Assembly (NCBI RefSeq): GCF_036373705.1
Contig: NC_089863.1
Span: forward strand, 23,582,417-23,646,416
DNA length: 64,000 nucleotides
Source: Amia ocellicauda
Taxonomy: Eukaryota > Chordata > Actinopteri > Amiiformes > Amiidae
Direction: 5' to 3'
Shown here: in pieces, positions 50,390 through 61,600 of the stretch
Layout: every line of letters starts with the position of its first letter
Position numbering within the stretch: position 1 is the first letter of the stretch
The notes under the pieces: model-generated
The model's input: the letters and a program-made list of their open reading frames with translations, nothing else
The model's database searches: none
What the model was told of the DNA's origin: nothing
Translations under genes and position numbers: made by a program

Positions 50390-50828
50390 TGCAGCGGGAT
50401 GTGGTTCTGCTGCTGGTGAAGACCGGGCTGCTGCTCGTTGCTCCTTCACAGCAGCAGGACTGGCTCGGCTCCAGCGTGTTTCCACTGTCAGAGAGGAGCA
50501 GTGAGCCGCAGTCAGCGCTTTACAGGAACCCTGAAGAGGCAGGAGAATGCATTGTTAGGGCTGCCTTGCAATAAAGCACACACACAAACTGATATCTCAC
50601 TGGCGATGTCAGTAAAATATACACATATTTGATCTGGTTCTATTGACAGCCTGCGTATCAAAATGCCTGTGTCTGTAGCTTTTGTAGGTTGTATTATTAT
50701 TAATTTGGAGTTATCCCGTCTAAACGTAACACACACACACAAACACACACACACAAATAATCAATTTAAGGCAATCAAATATTTAAAATTATAAGATTAC
50801 AATACAATACTTTTTTATGTAAACAGAA

Positions 50829-51160
50829 AATCCATCCATCCATCCATCCATCCATCTTCGAAACCGCTTATCCTGGTGAGGGTCGCGGGGGAAGCCAGAG
50901 CTGATGCCGGCAGGCACAGGGCGCAAGGCAGGAATACACCCAGGATGGGATGCCAGTCCATCGCTGGGCACACACACACACACAGACACAGACACACAGA
51001 CACACACAGGGCAATTTAGACAGACCAATCAACCTAACCCGAATGTCTTTGGACGGTGGGAGGAGTGCCCGGAGAAAACCCGCGCATACACAGGGAGGAC
51101 ATGCAAACTCCACACAGACAGGCCCCACGAGCCGAGACTCGAACCCAGGACCGTGCCACT
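50829..51160. repeat. Dispersed fish repeat with CCAT and CA runs
   Basis: It starts with CCATCCATCCATC and includes CTTATCCTGGTGAGGGTCGC, GATGCCAGTCCATCGC, GGGCAATTTAGACAG and ACATGCAAACTCCACACAGA. It ends with GACTCGAACCCAGGACC. This arrangement is a very common interspersed repeat in fish genomes; I do not assign its class. Confidence 0.75.
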
Positions 51161-51234
51161 GTAAATTTCACGCTGAAAGAGGAAAATGCAGATTTTTGTG
51201 CATTTCGGGTTTCAACAACTATAATTTCCAGCTG

Positions 51235-51600
51235 CTCAATTGAACAGCCCTCACAGGAGCAGAATTCTGCTGGTTTTATTGCCCTCTCAAGTCTTGTGTT
51301 GTAGTACATCTGTAATGTAAGGGAGATGGCTTGTGGAGATCAAGCAATAATTGCCTCATAGTTGAAACTCACTTTCAAGAAGGCAGTTTCTCCAAACGCA
51401 GGGTGTCTCTCCTTCCCGATGGCAGAGACCTGATGGTGATTCTCCAATCCCTTCCTTGGAGTAGCCTTTGTAATTCTGATGGTCTCTTCTGTGTTTGCTC
51501 TGAGCATCTCTCTACTTATTGTCTGAAGTCCCATTTACTTATATCACTTTCAAAATAAAACAGAGAAGTCCTGTAAACCTCTAGGGATATTCAGATAACA
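51235..51600 (+). repeat. Interspersed repeat, copy 1 of an inverted pair
   Basis: It is shared in inverse orientation with 63620-63905. Matching words include AAACTCACTTTCAAGAA, GCAGTTTCTCCAAACGCAGG, GATCAAGCAATA, ACATCTGTAATGTAA and GTCCTGTAAACCTC. No coding capacity was recognised. Confidence 0.7.
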
Positions 51601-51743
51601 TAAACCACTTCCACCTCAGGCTGCCGTCGCAACCCCCCATTTTCAAGTATCAGCTCCACTAAGAACATGCAAATAATCTGCTTATATTATCTATAATGCA
51701 CATTCTACCTTTTTCTTTTCTCTTGAGGAAACACCATTATGGT

Positions 51744-52761
51744 TAGGGATGGGGATTGTTAATTTTTATTGATATTGATACCATTTTCGAGACTGCTTAA
51801 CGATCCGAGTCTTTATCGATACCACTATCGATACTTTTCTATTATTTGGTGGAAAGACGAGACGACAATAAATTCTTTACAGAACTGTTATTGCTATTAT
51901 TGCAAAAACTGTGAGTCTTTAATTTCTGATTTCAACATAATGTATAACTATGAGAACAGTAAAATAATATATCAGCAGCAAAATGTCCAACACATTTTTT
52001 CCAACAACAAAGAAAATAAATAATATACATAAATAAAATAAACATTATGCTTTACACAAAAAGAAAAAAGAATCGACAGCTCTTCTTGACAGCTCTTCAC
52101 ACACTGTGCTCGTAAATTATTTTTCCGGTTCACGCACATATCTAATTTTAGGGGCATATAGTTGAAATAGTTGCACTGTAGAGCCCTGAATTGGATTATT
52201 ATTGTCAACGATGGAGACTTGCCACGAAGTTGGGACGCTCACCATACATACCTGGGGTGGAGGAGGATGACTGTCCTGCATTGCCAGCGGGGTTGGCACC
52301 GTTGCGACTCGAAGACAGTCGAAAGTTCTGCATTTTCCCTTTAACTGATGCACAACGTTGAGGTGCTTTATCATTGCTGTAGTGTCCCCCCCTAAAAATT
52401 ACCTTCAAACATAAATTACATGTCACTTCCTACTTATCTTTGGCTTTATTAAAATGTAGCCAAGACTTTGAACGCTTAGTACATTCAGTCATCCTAGCAA
52501 GCAACGAAATGAGAAATGAAGCGAATTAGGGCGTGAGGCAATAAAATTCTTAAATTTATTAGACAATTGATGTATGTTTGTGCACCAGTGATTTGATTTA
52601 AATGACATGACTCTCGTCTCTCGAGACATAAGTTAACATTACATTATATTACACACTAGTCTCGATAGCAGTATTGATAACCTCGGACCTTATTGATTTT
52701 CGCGTTTTGAGAAATTTGGAACCGGGTCCATAATAGAACCGGGTCACGATCCCCATCCCTA
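51744..52761 (-). mobile_element. Non-autonomous hAT element with BED zinc-finger relic
   Basis: Termini TAGGGATGGGGAT are inverted at both ends (right end ATCCCCATCCCTA). Just inside them, mirrored sequence GATATTGATACC/GGTTATCAATACT continues. The minus strand around 52460-52330 encodes a BED-finger relic: a VWLHF block, a stop, then TCNLC and, in the same sense, HLNVVH completing the C2-H2 ligand pattern. Hydrophilic sequence follows and the hAT catalytic domain is absent. At 1018 bp it is an internally deleted copy. I found no exact 8-bp duplication. Confidence 0.75.
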
Positions 52762-53036
52762 ATCACTATAAGACACATCTAGTGAAAAAACACACATCAA
52801 CTGACATGCAGGCAAACTAGACGCTTGTCAATCACAGATCTGTTTCGGTGGAGCTCTGTAATTGAGGATGCACAATTTTTTATTGTTTCCGCCACTGATG
52901 TTGCAGGAATAATGAAGGAGACGCAGAGTTCAACACGAACAGGAGCTTTATCTGCACAGTGCTTCTTCAGGCTGGACAACACTCCTCAAACAGGCTACCC
53001 CCATACGCACTCTCTCAGCTCACTGAACTGGCTGAC

Positions 53037-53190
53037 TGACTGAACAACTCAACTCACTGCACTCCTACTCAACTGACTGCACTCCTACTCAACTGACTGC
53101 ACTCCTACTCAACTCACTGCACTCACTACTCAACTCACTGCACTTACTACTCAACTGACTGCACTTACTACTCAACTGACTAGACTGACT
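53037..53190. repeat. Minisatellite, about 22-bp unit
   Basis: Six to seven units based on ACTCAACTGACTGCACTCCT, with local C/G and TCC/CAC/TTA variants. Units drift progressively along the array, as expected from unequal exchange. Confidence 0.9.
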
Positions 53191-53701
53191 CACGCGGGAA
53201 CCAGGCACCCCTATGTAAGCCCTCTGGCACCATGACTGGCTCCTCCAATCACAGTGCCTCTCGTGTTCCTACTCGGGGGGTAACCCTTACAGTTTTTCCC
53301 AATTGCATACACACTATTCTCTGAATAATACCCCAATACCCCTAAACTCTTACATTTTTTCTCATTTGCTAAGACACGCTTAATGAAATTGGGATCCACT
53401 TGATCTTCATCATCACCTTCTTAGCACAGCCGGAGTCTTCTCTTGCAAATGTCTAACACTTTTTCATTTGTTTCATGCATTTTTCACACCCTTTCTCAAA
53501 ACAGTTACCACAGATCTCATTGAAAGACTCCAAACTCTATTGGATTAACTGTGTTGAACAAAAGGAAAACATCTATTCACAGCTGATAGAAAGTACTTGC
53601 ATAATTATGAATCTCTAATGCTCCTGTGTGAAACTCTTCAATCAGCAGTCAGTCCTCATCCATCTATAGAAGATTCCACCTCTGTGTTGCTTTTTGCAAG
53701 C

Positions 53702-54876
53702 ATGGATCAAAGAGGCCAAAGGCACAGAAGGAGAGTAAGAGGCCATGGCAGAGGGGCCCGAGGAAGAGGAGTTTGCATGCGTGGTGGAGGAGCCGCAGCA
53801 AGAGGAGAAAATAGAGCTCAAGTTTCAAATGAAATTCGGGCAACAATTATTGACCATGTCATCAATCATGGCTTGTCCTTTGGAGAGGCTGGACAAAGGG
53901 TCCAGCCCATTCTGAGTCGGAGCACTGTGGCATTTATTGTCAGGCTTTTTCAGAATGAGAACAGGTAGGTCACAATGTTACTGTACACCACTGTGTCTTT
54001 CAGCTTTACTGTATTGCCCTGTTGGCAGAATAAACTGTGTCTACAGTAATGCAGATGTTTCATCAATACAATTTATATGACTGTCATAATGTCAATTTTG
54101 ACATGCTTTTTGCTTTTACATCATGAAGCAGGCAAGATTCCAGTATGTGCAGGTATGAATTTGTTATTGTAATGCAACTGGAATAATTTGCTTTATGAAT
54201 TTGCTTTTTTTCTTAGAGAATAATGGAGCTTGTAGCTGAAGGGGCACATCACACATTCATTTATGTGGTTGAAGCCGGCTTCAACCTCTGTAAAGTGAGG
54301 AGACGTGGGAGGAACATCATTGGGCAGAGGGCCACTGTTACAGTGCCAGGTCAGAGGGGCGCCAATATCACCATGTGTGCTGCCATCTCCAATGATGGTG
54401 TCCTTTGCCACATACCAAGTATTGGCCCATACAATACAGAATGCCTCATCACATTTCTTGATGCACTGAATGAAAGACTGGTTCCACCTGAAGAGAGAGT
54501 GCTGTTGAGGCCTGGCATGACTCTGTATGTCATCATTTGGGACAATGTTGCCTTCCACCACTCTCGCCTTGTGAATGAATGGTTTGCAGCACAGCCCCGT
54601 ATGATGATACAATTCGTCCCTGCATACTCTCCTTTTCTGAACCCAATTGAGGAGTTCTTCTCTGCTTGGAGATGGAAGGTGTATGATCACCGGCCATATG
54701 AGCAGATGTCCCTCCTGGAGGCAATGAATGCTTGTTGCCTGGCAATAGGTGCAGAGGACTGCCCGGGATGGATACGCCATGCAAGGAGGTATTTCCCTCG
54801 GTGCACTGCAAGCGAAAACATCCAATGCGATGTTGATAAGAACCTGTGGGATTATCGTCCAGAACTAATGGACTAA
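53702..54876 (+). pseudogene. IS630-like transposase, copy 1
   Basis: Exon 1 (53702-53964) encodes an Arg/Gly-rich start and a helix-turn-helix (RATIIDHVINHGLSFGEAGQ) and ends at a GT donor (AACAG/GTAGGT). A distal exon begins after TTTTTTTCTTAG near 54217 and runs to the stop at 54876. It encodes the catalytic domain: GRNIIGQRATVTVPGQRG, VIIWDNVAFHHS with the second Asp, and SPFLNPIEEFFSAW with the Glu. The family normally has Asp-Glu-Ala-Gly-Phe at the first catalytic site; here it reads VVEAGFN, so the first Asp appears to be Val. The middle exon seen in copy 2 is not recognisable between the two exons. This copy is the best preserved, but probably inactive. Confidence 0.8.
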
Positions 54877-55117
54877 ATGTGAAGTTCTGAGTATTTCAAC
54901 ACTTTATTTAGTTTTTTACATATTTCCACCCATATGTTTCCTTTGGTTGCTTTTTTTACAGTATTCAGCATTTCTGAGTATGAAAAGTATCATATTTCAT
55001 ATTGATAGCTGTATTTTGTATTTTGTTGTCCATTGTGTAATGATTGATTGAAAGAATATATTAATTTGACCACAAGTTGTGGTGTTTGATGGAAATATTT
55101 GCTTTTGTTGCAAAGGA

Positions 55118-55604
55118 CAGTTGTCTCAGATGAGATCAGGGCCACATTGGTTGACCATGTGCTCAACCATGGCTTGAGTATGAGGGAGGCTGAGCACAGA
55201 GTTCAGCCCAACCTGAGCCGCTACATGTTGGCATCTATCATCCGTACATTCAGAAATGAGAACCGGTAGGTTACCTACCATCTACACTATGCTCTTTATG
55301 AATGTATACTGTAGTATACTGCAGTCCGACATATCAGTAGGCCTATGTTACTCAGTGATTGTTGGCCAATGTTACAGTAATGTCATTTCATATTGAAAGA
55401 AAAGAGATTATTTTAGCTTACTGTAACCAATCATATTATATTTGTGGATCTTCTGCAGAACTGAGAGATGGCCAGGCCATGGTGCAAGACACCAGCTGTT
55501 CACACCAGAACAGGAGACCACTATTCTGAACATGGTGGTGGCAAAAAATATCATTATACTACGAGAAATCCAGAACCACATAATTGCAGACAACACAATA
55601 TTTA
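55118..55604 (+). pseudogene. IS630-like transposase, copy 2 (5' part only)
   Basis: An exon 1 remnant (RATLVDHVLNHGLSMREAE through RTFRNENR) ends at CCG/GTAGGT near 55266. Exon 2 starts after TTCTGCAG at about 55460 and joins in phase 2 to give TERWPGHGARHQLFTPEQE and then VVAKNIIILREIQ. It is cut at 55604, where another element's terminus begins. This copy shows what the middle exon of the family looks like. Its catalytic exon may survive as copy 4. Confidence 0.75.
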
Positions 55605-55967
55605 CAGTTTTTCCCAGTGGTTTATCCACTGTGACTGAATGCTTAAGCAGAGTGATCAGATGTTCAAGCTAACATCCCAGAACCACAAACCATTTCTGCG
55701 AAACTAAGCACACATTCTACTTGATTCAACTCAATTTGGGAATCCAGTTCACTCATGTTGCAAAACACTACACACAACTCTCAATGTGTGAGCACAATTG
55801 TCATTGAGAAAACACCTGTGCCATTTGTGCAAATACATGAGTCACCAGACAAAACTCAAAGTGCTAATGCACTACAACACACTTTACCTGTGCAAACCCA
55901 AGTAACCAAATTGTCCACTCAGTTCTCCTCATTCTTTCAAGTATAAAAAAGTTCACACAAGGACTCA

Positions 55968-57060
55968 TGATTGTACAGGAAAGATTGAGCAACAAAGAGC
56001 AGAAAGGGGAAGAGATAGGGGAAGACACAGAGGACGAGGAAGGCGATGGAATATTTAGAATGAAATAAGAGCCCTGCTGGTTGATAGTGTAATCAACCAT
56101 GGGATGAGTATGCGGGAAGCTGGGCAGCGAGTGCAACTCAATTTGAGCTGCTTTACTGTGTCTGGAATCATCAGGACATTTAGGACTATGCACCAGTGAG
56201 TGGGTATACATTTACCATGCACAATATCTGTCTTTCAGATATTTTCAGATATTTCAGAGGCTTTCAACAAGGGCACTGCATGTCCACACATGACGTTGTA
56301 TTGTTTGCATACAGGGTTGAGAGAAGACCAGCTGCTGTTGGGAGGAACTGGTGGGGGGACAATGGGATGTTTCAGAACATACTACGTGTTTCAATATCCA
56401 CTATTGATCGTTTGCTGAGAAGGCACAGGATGAGCATGAAGCAAACGATGACCACATTGAGTTCATCTATGTCAATGATACAGGATTCAATCTGACCAAC
56501 AGGCAGCGCTGGTGAAGGAACATCATTGGCCACCGAGCAAGGGTGGAGATCCCTGGACAAAGGGGTGTAAACATAACCATGTGTGCTGCTATCAGTCAGC
56601 AGGGGGTTGTCCATCGCCATGTCACACTTGGCCCATACAACACAGAACTCCTTCTGGTATTCCTTGATGCAGTGTATGACCTTTTGTTCCAACCCACAGA
56701 GAGACAACATAGGGCCCCAGGCCACACCACTTCCACCACTTGAGCTTCCACCATGTGGCACTAATTCAAGAATGGTTCACCAACACACACCCCAGATCCA
56801 AATGATTTTCCTTCCACCACATCCCCCTTCCTCAATCCAACTGAGGATTTTTCTCAGCTTGGCGATAGAAGGTGTATGATCGGAACCCTCATCAGCACGT
56901 GAGTTTTCTAAAGGCGATGGAGGAGGCCTGCAGCGATATCACCGCAGGGGTGTGCCAAGGATGGACCCGCCATGCTAGGCACTTTTCCCCCACTGCTTGG
57001 TCAGGGAACACATCAGTTGTGATGTGGCCAAATCAACATGACAGGCAGGACAATGCCTGA
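55968..57060 (+). pseudogene. IS630-like transposase, copy 3
   Basis: An exon 1 relic with an Arg/Gly-rich start and one stop is followed by ALLVDSVINHGMSMREAGQ and a GT donor (CACCA/GTGAGT near 56197). After a CAG acceptor near 56313 the middle exon continues into the catalytic domain. That domain is frameshifted and has YVNDTGFNL at the first catalytic site, again without the expected Asp. The last part ends at 57060. Several frame breaks make it inactive. Confidence 0.75.
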
Positions 57061-57324
57061 GGTTTCAGTGTTTTCTTTTCTATCCATTTATGTGTACTGT
57101 ACAATACTGTAACTTTTTCATGCTTGATGATACAAAATGCATACGTGTTATATGTATGTACATTTGTATTTTTTGGGTGGGAAGGATCAAACTTTATATA
57201 AAATAAAGTTCTTCTTTACTGGCTGTGTTGCTGGATTGTTTTTGTTTTCCTACATTAATCTTCCATTTTGATGAGAGTGTTTTCTTTTTCTAAACACAGT
57301 GTTTTCTTAATGCTCAGTGTGAGA

Positions 57325-57783
57325 AACACCAAAGAAGGGGACTGGGACGGAACATTATTGGCCATTGTGAATGTCCCTGCACAGCGTAGAGGGAATATCA
57401 CCATGTGTGCAGGCGTCCTCCATCACCATGCCAGCCTTGGTCCTTATAACACCGCCCTTCTCATCGTCGAGCAGAGGGGTGGACCAGAGCAGCCCAGGTA
57501 TGTTGTCATCTGGGACAACGTGAGTTTCCACCAGGCTGCTCTGGTCCGCAACTGGTTCATCGACTTCCCACAATTTATTGTTCTATACCTCCCACCATAT
57601 TCCCCATTCCTAAACCCAATTGAAGATTTTTTTCGGAATGGCAATGGAAGGTATATGACTGCCATCCTCTTGCACGCGTGCCTCTTCTCCAGGCAATGGA
57701 GGAGGCATGTGGGGGCTTTTGGCGGCTGGATCCGTCACTCCAGAAGATTCTTTCCCCGCTGTTTAGCCAGGGAGAACATGTGA
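57325..57783 (+). pseudogene. IS630-like transposase, copy 4 (catalytic part only)
   Basis: The open frame starts inside the catalytic domain (GTLLAIVNVPAQRRGNITMC) and retains YVVIWDNVSFHQAALV and PPYSPFLNPIEDFFRNGNG. No exon 1 or 2 precedes it. It could be the displaced 3' half of copy 2, or a separate truncated insertion. Confidence 0.75.
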
Positions 57784-58544
57784 TGTAGATAAGGTGCTGT
57801 GGCCAGACCAAAATAGGAGGCGGGATGCAGCCTAATTTCTTTTGTCTTACATTTTGCATGCGTTTTGTCTTTTTGTGTTTAGAGTTTTTAAAGAATTAGT
57901 CACTTTAATTTTTTTATTTTTGTACAGAAAACCCTTTATTTTGCTGAATGTTTTTCCTGGTTTTCTCCTGTTGGGTATGGAAACTGTTACATTTGTGTGT
58001 GTTTGTTTATATATATTTGAGTAGGTATACATTACTGTGACAATATTTTACAACCAGCTACAGTGTAGCACTTAAAATGCAAAAGGCATAAACCTACTGG
58101 TGTGATATTCATAGTGGTGTTGTTGGCTGATAGACAGATCTATTCATATGACACGTGTGTGTTTGTGATTTTGATGCAAAAAAAACAATTTGGAAAGAGA
58201 TATAACAGTTTTGAATGCAGTGTTTGCTTTTGCTAGATATTTGTAGAGTTTTGCCTTTTGTGTTTGTGGTTTTGTGTTTTGTGTTTAGAGTTTTGGGGAA
58301 ATGAGCCAATGATTCAGCAAACGTTTGGTACAATTGGGAAAAACTGTAAACAGCATATACAAATGGATTTAAAATATTATCACACACACACAAAGGCAAA
58401 GTCGGCATTTGTACAAACACCACATATACAGTAGGCATATACTTCGCCCAGCAAGTGTCCTTCATTAAAATGAATGATTATCTGACTATATAAGATTACG
58501 CGCAGGCAAGCCGCAAGGGCTGCTGGGATCGTGATCGAGGAAGA

Positions 58545-58552
58545 TGACGTCA
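58545..58552 (+). promoter_or_regulatory. CRE site (TGACGTCA) in the double-RING gene promoter
   Basis: A perfect cAMP-response-element palindrome lies 136 bases upstream of the start codon. The surrounding 58500-58680 is CpG-rich and has no TATA box near the expected position. A CREB/ATF-type control is inferred. Confidence 0.55.
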
Positions 58553-58680
58553 TAACAGCGCTCCTCGGCTAAACGTCACAGTGTCGTCAGAACGTAGGCG
58601 CAGCGTACGAGCGGCCCGGGGACCCTGACACACAGCTCGCAGAAACCGTCTGACAGAAGCCACAGATCTTCCGCATAGCA

Positions 58681-61600
58681 ATGGGGATTAAAAACACAAA
58701 GACAGCAGTGAGTTGTTCCTTCACCGACGTGTCAGTTTCGTGCGTCATTACTGATCGGGTGTGTTTCTGATGTGTTTTTTCCCTTTACCTCCTAAGGTAC
58801 CCTTGTCCTGCAGCGACACGGCCGTGGCGGCCTTGTTCTCCTGCACGCTGTGCTGCGGCTGCGTGGAGGCGCCCGTGATGCAGTGCAAGGCCGGGCATCT
58901 CCTGTGCGCCAAGTGCTGCCTGACGTGGAGGTGCCGGAGCAAGTGCCCCACCTGCGGCGCCCCGCTGAAGCCGCGGATCCGCAACTTCGCCCTGGAGCAA
59001 GTGGCTTCAATACTCGGCCTTCCCTCCGAGGTACGTCCGGCCCCGCAGAGACCCTGAGCTCCTGCGACGCACCTCACGCAATATTAAACACATATTATAC
59101 AGAGTGGTATACCCTATCTGCAGGGGCGCAACTCTGGTCTCGGAAAAAGACACAAATCAGTGTTTTCATCTGTAGTGTTTCTGTCAAAGCCGTTTTTGAT
59201 CTGTCGTGCATGACTGTAATTGAGACGCGCAGTTTGCAGCAGCCCTGCCCAGATAACACACAACGTTTTGTAGCTTTTAAGATGGCATTTTTGTTTTGTT
59301 TTAAGATTTCTGATTTTACCACCCAAGAAATGTATTTTAATGTATTTCCCACAACTGGAAACAAGTACATATGTATCATTATACTGTCTAAAATACATAA
59401 GACATACTAAATGTCTCTTTAAATTCTTTATTTATGGGGCTTTTATTACATTTCTTAGGAACTGACAATTATTTATGCTTTTAAGCATCCAATTTCCCAT
59501 AGGGAGAAAGAAAAACTTTTTAAAAACTTATTTTAAATAATTTGTATACATTATATAAGGTGTTACAGCTATATTTACGATTTAACTTTGCAGTTGCAAT
59601 AACAATTGATTATCACAAAATAACAAGAAAGAAGTTTTATTCTGTTTTTATTTTTGACAAACTGTACTATAATTTTCTGCTGTTTCACAAAAACAGAAAT
59701 TCATTTTTTGAAATTTAAATTCTTGACCTTCTCCTCCATTGAAGTGTAAGGAACATTTTGATACCACTCAGACGTTGGGTGAAAATAGCATAAGAAATGA
59801 CGGAATAATGTGCAATTGAAATAACCTAACCTATGCAGAAACGTTTAGAGAAAATTTGTACCACAAAATGCAAAAATATATATCACAATCACTGTTTTCA
59901 TGAAATACAAATGGCATTATAACACTTATAAAACACACATGAAAACATATTTGAAAATATTTTAAAAATATATTTTCTATATGAAATGTATGAATTTATA
60001 AGCCTGACCATAAATTCAGTGTATTACATAAATTAACTATCAAACATTCTTTCATGTATGACTCTGTGTCACTGGACTGGAGGCTCACGATGAGATGCTG
60101 GGTTAATTTATGTAGTTCAGGTGTTTCTTTTGAAACAATAATGAATTAAAATAGATGCACTTAAATAACTTAATATCATACAGAAAGATTATTATGATCA
60201 TTCATATGTATTTATTATATTCAAAAACATGAATTAACATGACTTTTTCCCATTGGTGTAACTGTAATTCTGGTTGCACCATTTCACTTATTGGTTGCGC
60301 CACCTGAGTTTTGAACACCTATATGAACTTGGAGTAAAGTGTATAAAAATAAAACAGAAATTGCTACAAGTTTTCTAGGGGTCATACTACCTGACATGGT
60401 CACTTTTGTGGGGGTTGTGCCTTTTGACATTTGGAGGAATGCATTTTTTGGACAGAAGTTGTTTTGTAAGTAGAATACATTTTACATAGCACTGTTTCAC
60501 AACTTTTAATAATTTATAAGCAATTTAACATACAATTATGCCAAACTACTTGATTAAGAATTGTATTGAGTAAAATAACCTTTTTAATACAGATTTGTTC
60601 TCTGCATATATGTTCGGACGGTTGCACCACCTGACATTTTGGGGCTTTGGAACACCAGAACTCAAAAAATGAATTACGTTTAAATGAAATGAAATTGGTT
60701 CCATATCAAGTAGATATCATAGAATAATTGTATATATGTATTTATATGTATCTATGTATGTATTTATTTAAAAAATGTTTAGGAATATAATGGCTTCTGA
60801 CACAAAAAATGCACATCATGTCATTCACCCGTTCCATCCTAAATTAACTGGTATATTTAACAGATTCTTTTGTATGTGTCCATTTTCAGTTTCCACTCAG
60901 TAATTGAGTCCTGGTGCTGCATCATACAAACTGTATGAATTTTTTGTTGTTGCTTTTGTGTGATCTTGTCATCTCAGGGTCCCAGAATAACCTATTGAAC
61001 CCCCCTATACATACTATATATTTTATCATATAACATACTGATTGTTTGTATTTTTATTCTCTATGGATACTGTTCAATTAACAAATTCCCAGTTGTCACT
61101 TCTGACCACCTTGTCTTAGCAGTTAATATTGTATGGGTCTGCACTGAAGACTTATTCAATTTATATTGTTCTGTATCTAGCATTTAGATATATAAGGAGT
61201 TATTTATTTATGAAAGTTCTTCCCTTATTAACTCAGTTTTCAGTTTTGCACAAGTTTGAAAACATGCTTTTTTATTTTTCTGCACTTGTCTGAATGTGGC
61301 GTTACTCTTGTTCAATTCCCGCCACTGACCAGGCCTTTTCTTCCTCCATTCGTTATCGGATGTGCTTTTGAAGTGTTTTTGTGCTTGCGTTGTATCAGTC
61401 ATGTAGCGGTGCAGCCACTGACCTCATATCGGCCCACGAGGAAGAGCTGAAGGCCCAGTTCGTGTGCCCCGTGTGCTACGAGTACGTTCTGCGGCCCACC
61501 CTGCAGTGCCGGGCCGGACACCTGGTCTGCATCGACTGTTGGCCGTGGATGACCGACTGTCCGATCTGCCGCGTGCCCCTCAGGCCGGACATGATGAACG

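Larger units (their letters stand above)
53290..58346 (+). mobile_element. Cluster of IS630/Tc1-superfamily elements with spliced transposase genes
   Basis: Perfect 16-bp inverted termini CAGTTTTTCCCAATTG lie at 53290-53305 and 58331-58346, each next to TA. A third, same-oriented terminus lies at 55605-55620, also after TA, inside the second copy's exon 2. Between them are four partial transposase copies on the plus strand: copy 1 (53702-54876), copy 2 (about 55118-55604), copy 3 (about 55968-57060) and copy 4 (about 57325-57783). TA-flanked termini and the IIWDN...SPFLNPIEEFF signature place them in the IS630/Tc1 superfamily. The layout suggests nested insertion plus loss of internal ends. 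Confidence 0.85.

Noticed and set aside
50390-50485. Upstream in-frame ATG of the TLR
   Set aside because: It would place a charged 32-residue leader before a clear signal peptide; the internal Met is preferred.
53037-53190. CRISPR-like array of regular repeats
   Set aside because: Units are contiguous with no spacers and the genome is vertebrate; it is a minisatellite.
54193-54825. 210-codon minus-strand frame opposite IS630-like copy 1
   Set aside because: Antisense shadow of the catalytic exon.
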